Made by a program: the position numbers and the translations under genes | From: Macrococcus bovicus | Lineage (GTDB): Bacteria; Bacillota; Bacilli; Staphylococcales; Staphylococcaceae | Assembly (NCBI RefSeq): GCF_004359575.1 | Contig: NZ_SCWF01000010.1 | Location: 1-64,000, forward strand | Direction of reading: 5' to 3' | Length of the DNA stretch: 64,000 nucleotides | The notes under the pieces: model-generated | What the model saw: the letters and a program-made list of their open reading frames with translations, nothing else | Told to the model about the DNA's origin: nothing | Database searches by the model: none | In this document: positions 8,986 through 17,282 of the stretch, piece after piece | Layout: each line of letters starts with the position of its first letter | Numbering within the stretch: the first letter of the stretch is position 1

Positions 8986-9459
8986 TTATAGTTTTTTCTT
9001 CAGTAAACCTGTTATGACTTTCTCTCCGAATAAGTCTTCTTCATACTCGCGAACAAGTTCAAAGCCATTCTTACGGTAGAACTGACCTGCTGTCTGATTG
9101 TCACTTGCCACCTCAACAAAAAGTTCCGGGTAATCGTTACAGATTTCAAGACCAGAAGCAATCAGTCTGCCCCCGATATTCTGACGCTGGTAGCCGGGAA
9201 TCACGTATATAGCTGATAAAAAGAGTTCTGTGCCGTTGATCAAGTTTGTAAATCCAACGACTTCGTTGTTTTCTTCCGCCACTAGAAATACCGAACTAGC
9301 CAGTCTTTTTGTCAGATGTTCATCACTATAAGCGGCTGAAAGAAACTGGGCGATAGTACTGGCTGCCACAATGTTCTGATACGTATCATGCCATGCCATC
9401 GTCGCAACACGGCGGATAGCCGGAATATCTTCTATATTCGCCTTTCTGATATTAACCAT
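8986..9459 (-). CDS. GNAT family N-acetyltransferase
   Basis: A 157-residue single-domain GNAT protein. The acetyl-CoA pyrophosphate-binding turn is 'VIPGYQRQNIGGRLI' near residues 91-105, followed by 'NDYPELFVEVASDNQTAGQFYRKNGFE', the usual motif B and C-terminal 'FYxKxGF'. The substrate (an amine of a small molecule or protein) is unknown. The ATG at 9459 has an AGAGGTG ribosome binding site 6 bases upstream; a GTG 9 bases earlier is possible but badly placed. It stands alone between two terminators. Confidence 0.87.
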   Translation of the reverse strand: MVNIRKANIEDIPAIRRVATMAWHDTYQNIVAASTIAQFLSAAYSDEHLTKRLASSVFLVAEENNEVVGFTNLINGTELFLSAIYVIPGYQRQNIGGRLIASGLEICNDYPELFVEVASDNQTAGQFYRKNGFELVREYEEDLFGEKVITGLLKKKL

Positions 9460-9473
9460 ATGCCACACCTCTT

Positions 9474-9506
9474 AATAAAAAAAGAAAAGACGGACCTGCG
9501 TCCGAC
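9474..9506 (-). terminator. Intrinsic terminator after the acyltransferase gene
   Basis: Short G/C stem CGGAC-loop-GTCCG (9491-9504, extended by A/T pairs) followed on the minus strand by a long T-rich tail (9490 down to 9474). It ends the ATP-grasp/acyltransferase pair; the GNAT gene must start from a promoter at or after it. Confidence 0.75.
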
Positions 9507-9559
9507 TGTTCTCTTTAAAATGATATGCTTATTATACCGCAAAATTGTCAGAATAGTAG

Positions 9560-10672
9560 CTAAACTGTTGACTTGAACTGGAGTTTTTTGAGTAAAAATG
9601 CACCAAGAGGTGTGGCACATTTAATAAATATAGCGTAGAAGACGCGTTGCTCTATCTTGAGATGTTTCGTATAAATCAGATGATATTCAAGAAAGGGTCT
9701 GGAGCCACGCGCCAGTTTGTAGTCTTTTGCACCTGCACTGTTATTGATTTTAAGCCCCTTATCATTCGCATACTGATAGAGCAGACCACTCGTCATAAAA
9801 TACAGCCCTTGATAAGACTGGTCCATCCCAAAGTACGCCGGGAACAGCATATCTCCTTTTTGCTGGACCCCCATAAAAGAAACGATGCGCTCGTGCTCTC
9901 TTAACACAAACCATTTGAGCGATGTATGGTGATAGATAAAACGGAAAAAGTCAGCAGTATAATGCGGATTATGTATAGAATATTTATCAAGATAAACTTG
10001 CTTATATAAAGGAATAAGCGCATCAAAGTCAGCTTCTGACAGCTCGTCTGAGACAGTCAGTCCACTTTTCTCAAGTTTTTTGCCGTCTTTTTTGAGGTCT
10101 TTCCGTTCATTCTTCGTATGGGGCTCAGCAGAATCATAGAGATAGACAGCGCGAGATATCAGTGGTTCGTAACCCGCTCCTTCCAGCTGTATTTTGACCA
10201 GCTCATCACTGACCGTCCTGAAGACAAGTGCATGACGCGGATAGCGGCGACTGAGCTCCTCTGTAATCTGCTCAATGTGCCTGAGCTGGTCGCCGGTGTA
10301 GAGCGTCGTTGACATAAAGGACGGAAAAACAGTGACCGTCTTTTCCCGCGTGCCTTTTAAGACCAAGCGCCCTGCACTGAGCAAGAGACCTGCTCCTTTT
10401 TGAACGAGCGGAGGTAAGGTCATCCGTTCAATCTCACTGACCATCTCCTCGATATATTGCCCGGTAAAGGAATGAATCCAGCTGTCCTGATAGCCGCCAG
10501 ATTTAACGCTGTATGGTATCAGTTGCCCATCTATCAGCAGCACCTCTACTTTCGCCTGTACATTCGTGATGCCGCGCTCAATCCCATTCATCATATATTT
10601 CAGATAGTCTTTATTGACAGGTGAATCAGTGACTTGTTCAAACGGAATAGCATCGAACCTCGTATAAATCAT
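9560..10672 (-). CDS. GNAT/FemAB-like acyltransferase, function unknown
   Basis: A 370-residue protein. The C-terminal half (about residues 185-340) resembles the GNAT-like acyltransferase fold of the FemAB/BioF2 superfamily: a basic helix 'NERKDLKKDGKKLEKSGL', 'VSFMGVQQKGDMLFPAYFGMD' and the closing 'NNSAGAKDYKLARG'. The N-terminal half is less recognisable. It has no signal peptide or clear membrane segment, although residues near the end are hydrophobic. The ATG at 10672 has AGGGA upstream and lies 13 bases after the ATP-grasp stop. A terminator follows. The pairing suggests two steps on one substrate, for example ligation and acyl or aminoacyl transfer. The product is unknown. Confidence 0.7.
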   Translation of the reverse strand: MIYTRFDAIPFEQVTDSPVNKDYLKYMMNGIERGITNVQAKVEVLLIDGQLIPYSVKSGGYQDSWIHSFTGQYIEEMVSEIERMTLPPLVQKGAGLLLSAGRLVLKGTREKTVTVFPSFMSTTLYTGDQLRHIEQITEELSRRYPRHALVFRTVSDELVKIQLEGAGYEPLISRAVYLYDSAEPHTKNERKDLKKDGKKLEKSGLTVSDELSEADFDALIPLYKQVYLDKYSIHNPHYTADFFRFIYHHTSLKWFVLREHERIVSFMGVQQKGDMLFPAYFGMDQSYQGLYFMTSGLLYQYANDKGLKINNSAGAKDYKLARGSRPFLEYHLIYTKHLKIEQRVFYAIFIKCATPLGAFLLKKLQFKSTV

Positions 10673-10685
10673 CGAATCCCTCGCT

Positions 10686-11798
10686 TTATAAGCTGATCAG
10701 TTCATCATTCCATTCAATATCATGCGTCGTGATTGCATTGACGGCGACTTTCCTTCTTTTTGCCGAGACCCACCACCGGGCCCCGCTGATCAGCTGTTCA
10801 AAGAAAATCACTTTTTCGTTAGGGTGCCAGAAGACATCTTTGCCGTATTTGAGCTTCTCGAAGGTGTCCTTCTTCGGTTTCTTCATCCAGTTGAAAAGCG
10901 AGACAAAAATCAGCTGTCTTACCTCATAAGTCGGGGCAGTGACTGTCAGATTCCAGACTTCAGGCTTCATGAACAAGGCACCATTCGTTGCTCTCGGATT
11001 GCACTCGATGAAATAAAAATCACCGGTGTTGCTGCACTGAATAACGTCAAAGGCAATCTGATAAGACCACTCTAGTTTATGGATGACCTCTTCAATCACT
11101 GCCTGCAGTTCAGGGTTGCGCTGTGAATGAAAATGCGTGGAACAGTTGTAGCTTTCATGTGTGTTAGATAAGTAAAGTGACGTCGACAGGGTTCTTCCTT
11201 CATAAGCCATTGAATATGAACACCACTCTGTCCCGTATATCAGCGTCTGAATCATAAAGGGAAACTGGACTTCATTGCCGAAATCTAATGAATATCTGGA
11301 GATTTTACGTACAGACTGACCAAAACGTCCAAAAGGCTGTTTGACGATATAGTGTTCAGCTGGATGGTTTGTGATGAAATGAGTCAATTCTTTTTTAGTA
11401 TAGACATAAGCGGTGTCAGGGACTTTGAAGCCCATCTCCTGCATCAGCTTTGTAAAATTGAATTTATTATGGACAGACAGCATTTTATCGATATCCTCTA
11501 CCCAGACCGGTGCCGCCAGCAGATGCTTGGAGTATGAAAGGTAGAATGATTCTTCGTTGAGCGGCAGAATATAATCGATATGGTATTCACGTACAATCGC
11601 ATTGATATCTTCTATGTATTCCAGTGTAGAAAAGCGGGGAGAAGTCGTCATGATGAATTTCTCGATGAATTTAGTATTTTTGATGCTGACTTTATTGGTA
11701 GAATCAGTCAGATAAACCTGATTGCCGAGCGCACCCTGCTGCTGGACTACTGCATAAGAGATCGGTGCACGTGCACCTGTTATCAGAATACGTTTCAT
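10686..11798 (-). CDS. ATP-grasp ligase-like protein
   Basis: A 370-residue protein. It begins with a pre-ATP-grasp Rossmann-like strand and loop 'RILITGARAPISYA', typical of carbamoyl-phosphate-synthase-like ATP-grasp enzymes. The central domain has 'HYIVKQPFGRFGQS' (nucleotide lysine and glycine-rich loop, near residues 155-168), and the metal-binding end is 'GDFYFIECNPRATNG' near 268-282. The family makes amide or thioester bonds using ATP. Start: ATG at 11798 with AAAGGTGG 10 bases upstream; the frame is open to 11927 without a better signal. It forms a two-gene unit with the acyltransferase. Substrate unknown. Confidence 0.78.
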   Translation of the reverse strand: MKRILITGARAPISYAVVQQQGALGNQVYLTDSTNKVSIKNTKFIEKFIMTTSPRFSTLEYIEDINAIVREYHIDYILPLNEESFYLSYSKHLLAAPVWVEDIDKMLSVHNKFNFTKLMQEMGFKVPDTAYVYTKKELTHFITNHPAEHYIVKQPFGRFGQSVRKISRYSLDFGNEVQFPFMIQTLIYGTEWCSYSMAYEGRTLSTSLYLSNTHESYNCSTHFHSQRNPELQAVIEEVIHKLEWSYQIAFDVIQCSNTGDFYFIECNPRATNGALFMKPEVWNLTVTAPTYEVRQLIFVSLFNWMKKPKKDTFEKLKYGKDVFWHPNEKVIFFEQLISGARWWVSAKRRKVAVNAITTHDIEWNDELISL

Positions 11799-11902
11799 CT
11801 GTATAAGTCCACCTTTCATCTCATCATTATTCTTCCCCTCTACTATATCAAGCTGTTGTAAAGCCCCTGTAAATTTGAGATAAAGATAATGTTGTTGCAT
11901 TG

Positions 11903-11942
11903 TAAAGAAAAAAGTTCCACCGTTCATAATGGCGGAACTTTA
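11903..11942 (-). terminator. Intrinsic terminator after the pta operon
   Basis: Fourteen-base arms with the core AAAGTTCC/GGAACTTT, one wobble and one mismatch, followed on the minus strand by a T-run. It overlaps the stop region of the DUF1450 gene and ends pta-lipL-DUF1450. Confidence 0.8.
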
Positions 11943-12266
11943 CTTCATACGTTTTGCTTTGATTTTTGCTTCCTGCTCTTCCATCCGGCGTTTACGTTCT
12001 TCATTACGTTTCTGAAGACGTGCCTCTTCCTCCGGATCACGTTTTTGTGCCAGTCGTTTCTCGACTTTCTCCATCAGCTCTTCTTCTGTATGGGCAGCAC
12101 ATGGACGGTTGTTCACAAACGCAAAAGTTTTCTTTCGTCCGGGACCACAGTAGGATTGACATGCGACTTCAACTTCCGCATCTGGATCAAGCTTCTCGAG
12201 TTTAGGCAATAATGTTCGCAGGTTAACGGCCTGACAGTCATCGCAGACTTGAAACTTATTACGCAT
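11940..12266 (-). CDS. DUF1450 family cysteine-rich small protein
   Basis: A 108-residue protein of the DUF1450 (YuzB-like) family. The N-terminal domain has 'CDDCQ' near residues 8-12 and '[17 protein letters not shown]' near 36-52, four Cys that could bind a metal or cluster. The C-terminal third is a highly charged Lys/Glu/Arg helix, probably a coiled coil, longer than in the short family members. Its start overlaps the lipL stop by 8 bases, so it is translated in the pta-lipL operon. Function unknown; thiol or metal chemistry is inference from the Cys pairs. Confidence 0.8.
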   Translation of the reverse strand: MRNKFQVCDDCQAVNLRTLLPKLEKLDPDAEVEVACQSYCGPGRKKTFAFVNNRPCAAHTEEELMEKVEKRLAQKRDPEEEARLQKRNEERKRRMEEQEAKIKAKRMK

Positions 12267-13095
12267 TGCTGTTCACATCCTCCATATTTCTTCTCATTTT
12301 ATCATTACGCTCAATCATTCTATCGAAGTAATCATTATACAATGACCAGGCCTCATCTGTCATCTCCAGCATCGATAAATCTGAACCCAGGCTTTTCATG
12401 GCCCCTAACAGCTTAAAAAGAACTTCCTGGACAGTCAGCTCAAGCCCCAGCAGTTCGCTTAAACTCGCCATATCTTGAGGATGAATGTCAGGATAGCTGA
12501 ATTTTGTCTTCTCATTTTGAAGGGCCCGCTTGTAGAATTCCTGCATGAGCTGTGCACGCTCACTGCCGCTTCCTTCTACACAGAGATAAATCTGTACGGC
12601 CACGCCGCCGCGCACCCGTCGCTGAGAGATGCCAGCGAACTTCCGGTCGTTGATGCTCAAGTCATAACTGCCCGGGCAATATGAGTGCTCAATTTCCTTC
12701 GCTTCAATCATCACACCATAGTCTTTGAACATCTCTTTAATAAGTTGATACATCAGCTCATAACCGCTATCTATCGAGAACGATTCCCCGCCGTTGAAGA
12801 TCAACGAGATATTAAGGACCCCGCTATCCAGCACGACACCGAGTCCGCCTGAATTACGGACGATGGCGCCATACCCCTGTTCAATGAGATAATCAATTCC
12901 TTCTTTCAGATGAGGCAGTCTGCTGTCATGGATTCCCAATATGACGACATGCTGATGAATCCATGTACGGACGACACTATGCCAGTTCTCCTTACCGACT
13001 AAATGGCAAAAGGTATCATCAAAACTGAAGGACTGCATGGGCTGCAGTCCTGTCGTGTGATCAATATATTGCCATCTGTCCTGAAACTTGGACAT
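12259..13095 (-). CDS. lipL: Octanoyl-[GcvH]:protein N-octanoyltransferase
   Basis: A 278-residue lipoate-protein ligase-like (BPL/LplA/LipB) domain protein. Recognisable pieces are '[20 protein letters not shown]' near residues 79-98 and '[23 protein letters not shown]' near 138-160, the latter holding the amidotransfer Cys and the conserved Lys. LipL moves octanoyl groups from GcvH to E2 subunits in Gram-positive lipoate relay. The position directly downstream of pta matches lipL in staphylococci and Bacillus. Its ATG overlaps the pta stop in a TAATG junction. LplA-type ligase is the alternative, made less likely by this context. Confidence 0.85.
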   Translation of the reverse strand: MSKFQDRWQYIDHTTGLQPMQSFSFDDTFCHLVGKENWHSVVRTWIHQHVVILGIHDSRLPHLKEGIDYLIEQGYGAIVRNSGGLGVVLDSGVLNISLIFNGGESFSIDSGYELMYQLIKEMFKDYGVMIEAKEIEHSYCPGSYDLSINDRKFAGISQRRVRGGVAVQIYLCVEGSGSERAQLMQEFYKRALQNEKTKFSYPDIHPQDMASLSELLGLELTVQEVLFKLLGAMKSLGSDLSMLEMTDEAWSLYNDYFDRMIERNDKMRRNMEDVNSNA

Positions 13096-14081
13096 TAAAG
13101 CGTTTGTGCTGCTGTGATGATCGCTAAATCATAGACATCATCAGTTGAGCAGCCACGAGATAAGTCGTTGACAGGTGCATTTAAACCTTGAAGGATAGGG
13201 CCGATTGCATCAAATCCACCTAAACGTTGAGCGATTTTGTAACCGATGTTACCTGCTTCAAGACTTGGGAAGACGAATACATTCGCATCACCTTGGATTG
13301 GTGATTCAGGTGCTTTTTTAGCAGCAACAGAAGGAACAAATGCAGCATCGAACTGGAATTCACCGTCGATAATAACATTTTCGAGCCCTGCTTCTGCTTT
13401 TTTCTCTTGAGCAAGACGAGTAGCTTCAACAACCTTTTCTGTTTCAGGCGTTTTTGCTGACCCTTTTGTAGAGAAGCTGAGCATCGCCACTTTAGGTTCC
13501 ATACCGAAGCTTTGAGCTGTTTTCGCACTTTCAATAGCGATTTCCGCTAAATCAGATGCTTCTAAAGTAGGGTTGATGGCACAGTCTCCAAACACATACT
13601 GCTCGTCTTCACGTAACATGAAGAAGACACCAGATGTTTTCGCGACGCCTGGTTTTGTTTTGATGATTTGCAGTGCTGGACGCACAGTGTCAGCTGTAGA
13701 ATGTGCAGCACCTGATACAAGACCCGCTGCTTTACCTGTATGCACAAGCATGGTACCGAAGTAGTTGCCGTCGTTCATCAGCTGTTCAGCTTGCTCTTCA
13801 GTTGCTTTTCCTTTACGACGTTCAACGAAAGAAGCGATTAATTCTGAACGTAATTCACTCGTCGCAGGATCAATAGTCTCTAAACCGTCTAAAGATACAC
13901 CGATTTTTTCGCTGAGTGCTTTCAGTTCCTCTTCTTTACCTAGCACGATAGGTGCCACGTAGTCAGATTTGCCGAGTTCCACTGCCGCTGCAAGAACACG
14001 CTCATCGTTACCTTCAGGGAAAACGATACGAACATTTTTCCCTTCTAATTTGCTTTTTAATACATCCATTAAATTAGCCAT
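13095..14081 (-). CDS. pta: Phosphate acetyltransferase
   Basis: A 328-residue single-domain phosphotransacetylase that interconverts acetyl-CoA and acetyl phosphate in acetate overflow metabolism. Family features include 'VRIVFPEGNDERVL' at the N-terminus, 'GLVSGAAHSTADTVRPALQII', 'CAINPTLEASDLAEIAI' and the C-terminal 'LNDLSRGCSTDDVYDLAIITA'-like segment. Length matches the short Gram-positive enzyme without the N-terminal regulatory domain. An AGGAGG ribosome binding site precedes the ATG, and a TATAAT -10 (14126 down to 14121) lies about 40 bases upstream. hemQ is divergent. Confidence 0.97.
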   Translation of the reverse strand: MANLMDVLKSKLEGKNVRIVFPEGNDERVLAAAVELGKSDYVAPIVLGKEEELKALSEKIGVSLDGLETIDPATSELRSELIASFVERRKGKATEEQAEQLMNDGNYFGTMLVHTGKAAGLVSGAAHSTADTVRPALQIIKTKPGVAKTSGVFFMLREDEQYVFGDCAINPTLEASDLAEIAIESAKTAQSFGMEPKVAMLSFSTKGSAKTPETEKVVEATRLAQEKKAEAGLENVIIDGEFQFDAAFVPSVAAKKAPESPIQGDANVFVFPSLEAGNIGYKIAQRLGGFDAIGPILQGLNAPVNDLSRGCSTDDVYDLAIITAAQTL

Positions 14082-14234
14082 AACAGCCTCCTAGTAGTGT
14101 TTCATACAATTTACATCCTTATTATAGAGCATTTACGAATAGAATTCACGTCATCAATTTGTAAAAGTCTGAATGCAGAATTTTCCGCTAATTATGGTAT
14201 ATTGGAGAGGACTAAGACAAGAGGAGAGATATGA

Positions 14235-14984
14235 ATGATCGAAGCAGCAAAAACACTCGATGGCTGGTATAGCCTCCATTTATTCTACGCCATCGATTTC
14301 ACAAGCCTGAAACTCGTTGAAGCAGAAAACCGTGAACAAATGGTCACTGAGCTTAAAGAATATTTAACCAAGCTTGAAGCGAATCATGAAGCAAAAGAAG
14401 GCTCTTATGCGTTCTACAACATCACAGGACAGAAGGCGGACTTAATGCTCTGGATGCTACGTCCTGAAATGAAGCAGCTGACAGCACTTGAAACAGAATT
14501 CAATAAACTCTCTATCAGCGACTACTTAATCCCTACTTATTCATACGTATCTGTCGTTGAACTGAGCAACTATTTAGCTGGTGACTCTAATGAAGATCCT
14601 TATCAGAATCCTCATGTCCGTTCTCGCTTATATCCAGAAATCCCTCGTACAGAGTACGTTTGTTTCTATCCAATGGACAAACGTCGTGAGGGTAACGATA
14701 ACTGGTATATGCTTGAGATGGATCACCGCAAAGAACTGATGCGTTCACATGGCATGATCGGACGCAGCTACGCAGGTAAAGTGAAACAGTTCATTACCGG
14801 TTCCGTCGGCTTTGACGACCATGAATGGGGTGTTACACTCTTCGCTGACGATGTACTGCAGTTCAAGAAGTTAGTATATGAAATGCGTTTCGATGAAGTC
14901 TCTGCCCGCTACGGCGAGTTTGGTGAGTTCTTCGTCGGCAATATATTGAAGCAGGATGACCTGTCATCATTGTTTGAAGTTTAA
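14235..14984 (+). CDS. hemQ: Coproheme decarboxylase
   Basis: A 249-residue chlorite-dismutase-family protein. HemQ converts coproheme to heme b in the last step of the Gram-positive coproporphyrin-dependent pathway, using peroxide. The catalytic Tyr region '[19 protein letters not shown]' (near residues 140-160) and the proximal His segment '[16 protein letters not shown]' follow the family. Length is normal. The ATG at 14235 has GAGGAG 8 bases upstream; a closer out-of-frame ATG at 14231 is ignored. Divergence from pta is conserved in staphylococci. A terminator follows the stop. Confidence 0.95.
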   Translation: MIEAAKTLDGWYSLHLFYAIDFTSLKLVEAENREQMVTELKEYLTKLEANHEAKEGSYAFYNITGQKADLMLWMLRPEMKQLTALETEFNKLSISDYLIPTYSYVSVVELSNYLAGDSNEDPYQNPHVRSRLYPEIPRTEYVCFYPMDKRREGNDNWYMLEMDHRKELMRSHGMIGRSYAGKVKQFITGSVGFDDHEWGVTLFADDVLQFKKLVYEMRFDEVSARYGEFGEFFVGNILKQDDLSSLFEV

Positions 14985-14993
14985 TAAGGAAGA

Positions 14994-15035
14994 AAAGAGT
15001 CCGTTACTTTGTGAGTAGCGGACTCTTTTTAGATG
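14994..15035 (+). terminator. Intrinsic terminator after hemQ
   Basis: Fifteen-base arms (14994-15008 and 15016-15030) containing AAAAGAGTCCG/CGGACTCTTTT, with the T-run at the end of the right arm. It begins 10 bases after the hemQ stop. Confidence 0.9.
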
Positions 15036-15097
15036 ACTGATGATGGAAGTTTGGGATGTGTCCGGTAAATGCCGGATAACGGACACTTCCATATTCT

Positions 15098-15267
15098 CTA
15101 TAACTGTTCCTCATCTTTTTTCATGTCCTTAACAAGTAGCGCTAAGTTTTGCTCAAAAAATTTTAAAGACTGTAAAGAGTGATAGTTCTTCTTGTACTTA
15201 ATAACTTTGTTATAAGACCGATGCCTGCAATCATGAATACGCCGTACCGTCACCAGACTCTCTTCAT
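15098..15267 (-). pseudogene. Probable degraded small membrane-protein gene
   Basis: On the minus strand an ATG at 15267, with GGGGTGAT just upstream, starts 'MKRVW', then a TGA stop, then 'RYGVFMIAGIGLITK' in the same frame. The sense reading continues in the next frame as 'KVIKYKKNYHSLQSLKFFEQ' and 'NLALLVKDMKKDEEQL' to a TAG at 15098. Taken together this looks like a small protein of about 55 residues with one membrane segment and a charged tail, broken by one nonsense and one frameshift change. Alternatives are a 48-codon ORF from an internal GTG, or chance. I recognise no family. Confidence 0.35.
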
Positions 15268-15324
15268 GTCATCACCCCAAAGTTTTTTTCAGTATAGAAA
15301 GAAACGATGTATATGTCAATTTAT

Positions 15325-15354
15325 GCCAAAAAATCCGACAGCTGTCGGATTTTC
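15325..15354 (-). terminator. Intrinsic terminator after sstD
   Basis: A perfect palindrome with half-site AAAATCCGACAG (15330-15353) followed on the minus strand by further T residues. It ends the sstABCD operon 4 bases after the sstD stop. The remaining part of the 373-base hemQ-sstD gap holds the hemQ terminator, an imperfect repeat around 15056-15090 (GTGTCCG and CGGACAC) and the degraded small gene. Confidence 0.88.
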
Positions 15355-15357
15355 TGA

Positions 15358-16389
15358 TTATTTATATGCTTTTTCGATCTCGTCAATCTGCTGCATTGTT
15401 GTTTTAACGCCGCCACTTGAGAAGTACCATAAATATGGGTCTAATTCGATGACTTGATTCTCTTTGATCGCATTAACATCTTTGATGACTTTATTGGCCA
15501 GCACTTGCTTGCTTGATGATTTTCCACCCACTGCAACGCCTCTGTCCATCGCAAAGATAATGTCAGGGTTCACTTTGTTGAAGTATTCATAGTTGACGAC
15601 TTGACCATGACCCTCTGCTTTAATGTTGCTATCCGCTTCTTTCACACCTAAGACGTCATGGATAAAGCCGAAGCGCCCTCCTTTACCAAAGACTGACAGT
15701 TCGCCTTCATTCGCTAATACAAATAGCCCTTTTTTATCAGATGCTGCTGTCATTTTCTTCACTTCTGCAATCTTGTCATCTAATGCTTTGTTTAATTTTG
15801 TTGTTGCGTCTTCTTTATCAAACATTTTACCGATATTGTCTGTGTTTGCTTTTACGCTCTCAACGTAAGCTGTATCTTTAGTACCTACGTAAACTATCTT
15901 AGCGTCTGGTGCTGCTTTCTTCATTTCATCCAGAACTTTAGCGGAGGCCTGACGTCCTGAGATAAGAATGACTTCAGGACTGAGTTCAGCCAGTTTCTCG
16001 AAGTTAGGTTCTTTAAGTGAACCGAGGTTGGTGTACTTATCGTCTTTGAATTCTTTCAGAAACTCAGGGACAGAGCGATTACCTTCACCCTTAGGTAAAC
16101 CGATGACATGGTCAGCAAGACCCAGCTCCTGCATAGTGGTTAATGTCCCGTAGTCGAATACTGCTACTTTTTTAGAGTTTTTAGGGACTTCCACTTTTTC
16201 TGATACATCTTTTGCATCACTGCCATCTTCTTTTTCACCCATCATTTTGTATTCATTTGCGATTGCTACAGTATTTTCTGATGACTCTCCTGCTGTCTTC
16301 TCTTCTGTTGCCGTTTCTTTTTTGCTGCCACATGCTGCTAAGATCAAAATTAATGCAAAACTAAGTACTAAAAGTGAATATTTCTTCAT
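15358..16389 (-). CDS. sstD: Siderophore ABC transporter substrate-binding lipoprotein
   Basis: A 343-residue lipoprotein with a signal peptide ending in the lipobox 'LAAC' (Cys near residue 20) and a Thr/Ser/Glu-rich linker. The mature part is a FatB/YclQ/SstD-type siderophore-binding protein: 'EYKMMGEKEDGSDAKDVSEK', 'LPKGEGNRSVPEFLKEFKDD', 'EVILISGRQAS' and 'NPDIIFAMDRGVAVGG'. The sequence closely follows what I recall of S. aureus SstD, which binds catechol-type iron chelators. It is the last gene of a four-gene operon, 89 bases after the ATPase gene. The ATG has an AAGGAGA ribosome binding site. Confidence 0.92.
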   Translation of the reverse strand: MKKYSLLVLSFALILILAACGSKKETATEEKTAGESSENTVAIANEYKMMGEKEDGSDAKDVSEKVEVPKNSKKVAVFDYGTLTTMQELGLADHVIGLPKGEGNRSVPEFLKEFKDDKYTNLGSLKEPNFEKLAELSPEVILISGRQASAKVLDEMKKAAPDAKIVYVGTKDTAYVESVKANTDNIGKMFDKEDATTKLNKALDDKIAEVKKMTAASDKKGLFVLANEGELSVFGKGGRFGFIHDVLGVKEADSNIKAEGHGQVVNYEYFNKVNPDIIFAMDRGVAVGGKSSSKQVLANKVIKDVNAIKENQVIELDPYLWYFSSGGVKTTMQQIDEIEKAYK

Positions 16390-16478
16390 GGTAATCTCCT
16401 TGTATAATCATTTTCCCCCGAATTTTTGCGCCCAATGTAACACCTGATCCCCGGCACCACTCCTTTCATTGTCCGCCA

Positions 16479-17282
16479 CTAAATCATCTGCACTTCCCTG
16501 ACGTAGTCATCCACTGTTTTTTCATCATCAAAATAGACACAGATCTGCTGACCGAATATGCATTCAATGTTGATGTCCATATCATAGACCGCCTTCAATG
16601 CTTCCGGTGTGATGACGTCATCTTTCGGCCCGTCCAGCAGTATCTCGCCTTCTTTCATCGCGACGATATAATCCGCGTAGCAGGAGGCAAAGTTGATATC
16701 GTGTATCACAATCACGATTGTCTTCTGTTTCTCCCGTACGAGGCGTCGAAGCAGCTGCATCATCTGAACAGAATGCTTCATATCCAGATTGTTCAGCGGT
16801 TCATCCAAAAAGATATAATCCGTATCCTGAGCAAGTGTCATGGCTATAAAGGCACGCTGTCTCTGACCGCCTGACAGTTCATCTAAATAAGCATCCTCCA
16901 TGTTCGTAAGCCCCATATATGCCAGCGATTCATCCACTATCTGTATATCGGTTGCCGACAGACGCCCTTTTGAATAGGGGAAGCGGCCAAAATTCACCAG
17001 CTCACGCACAGTCAGCTTTAAATTTGTATGGTTGCTTTGCTTAAGAACCGCCAGTTCCCGAGCCACCTGCTCACTTTTCAGGCGAGTGATTTCAGTGCCG
17101 TTCAGTTCAACAGAACCGCTTGTCACATCAATCAGACGCGTTGCTACATTGAGCAGTGTGCTTTTACCGGCACCATTAGGACCGATAATAGCTGTGATAG
17201 CGCCTTTTCTGATTTCTGTTGAGACGTTTTTCAGGATCTTTTTCTTTCCGATATCGAGCGATAGGTGACTGACTTTAATCAT
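16479..17282 (-). CDS. sstC: Siderophore ABC transporter ATP-binding protein
   Basis: A 267-residue ABC ATPase with a Walker A 'GPNGAGKST' near residues 34-42, Q-loop 'LKQSNHTNLKLT', ABC signature 'LSGGQRQRAFIAM' near 136, Walker B 'YIFLDEPLNNLD' near 155 and switch His 'VIVIHDINFAS'. This is the FepC/FhuC class that powers siderophore uptake. The ATG at 17282 with AAGGAGGGC upstream is preferred over a longer frame to 17330 inside sstB. The start overlaps the sstB stop by 8 bases. Confidence 0.95.
   Translation of the reverse strand: MIKVSHLSLDIGKKKILKNVSTEIRKGAITAIIGPNGAGKSTLLNVATRLIDVTSGSVELNGTEITRLKSEQVARELAVLKQSNHTNLKLTVRELVNFGRFPYSKGRLSATDIQIVDESLAYMGLTNMEDAYLDELSGGQRQRAFIAMTLAQDTDYIFLDEPLNNLDMKHSVQMMQLLRRLVREKQKTIVIVIHDINFASCYADYIVAMKEGEILLDGPKDDVITPEALKAVYDMDINIECIFGQQICVYFDDEKTVDDYVREVQMI

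Noticed and set aside
16386-16469. 27-codon minus-strand frame whose TGA overlaps the sstD ATG
   Set aside because: The ATGA junction is suggestive, but the start lacks a proper ribosome binding site and the peptide has no recognisable feature. Treated as chance in the sstC-sstD gap.
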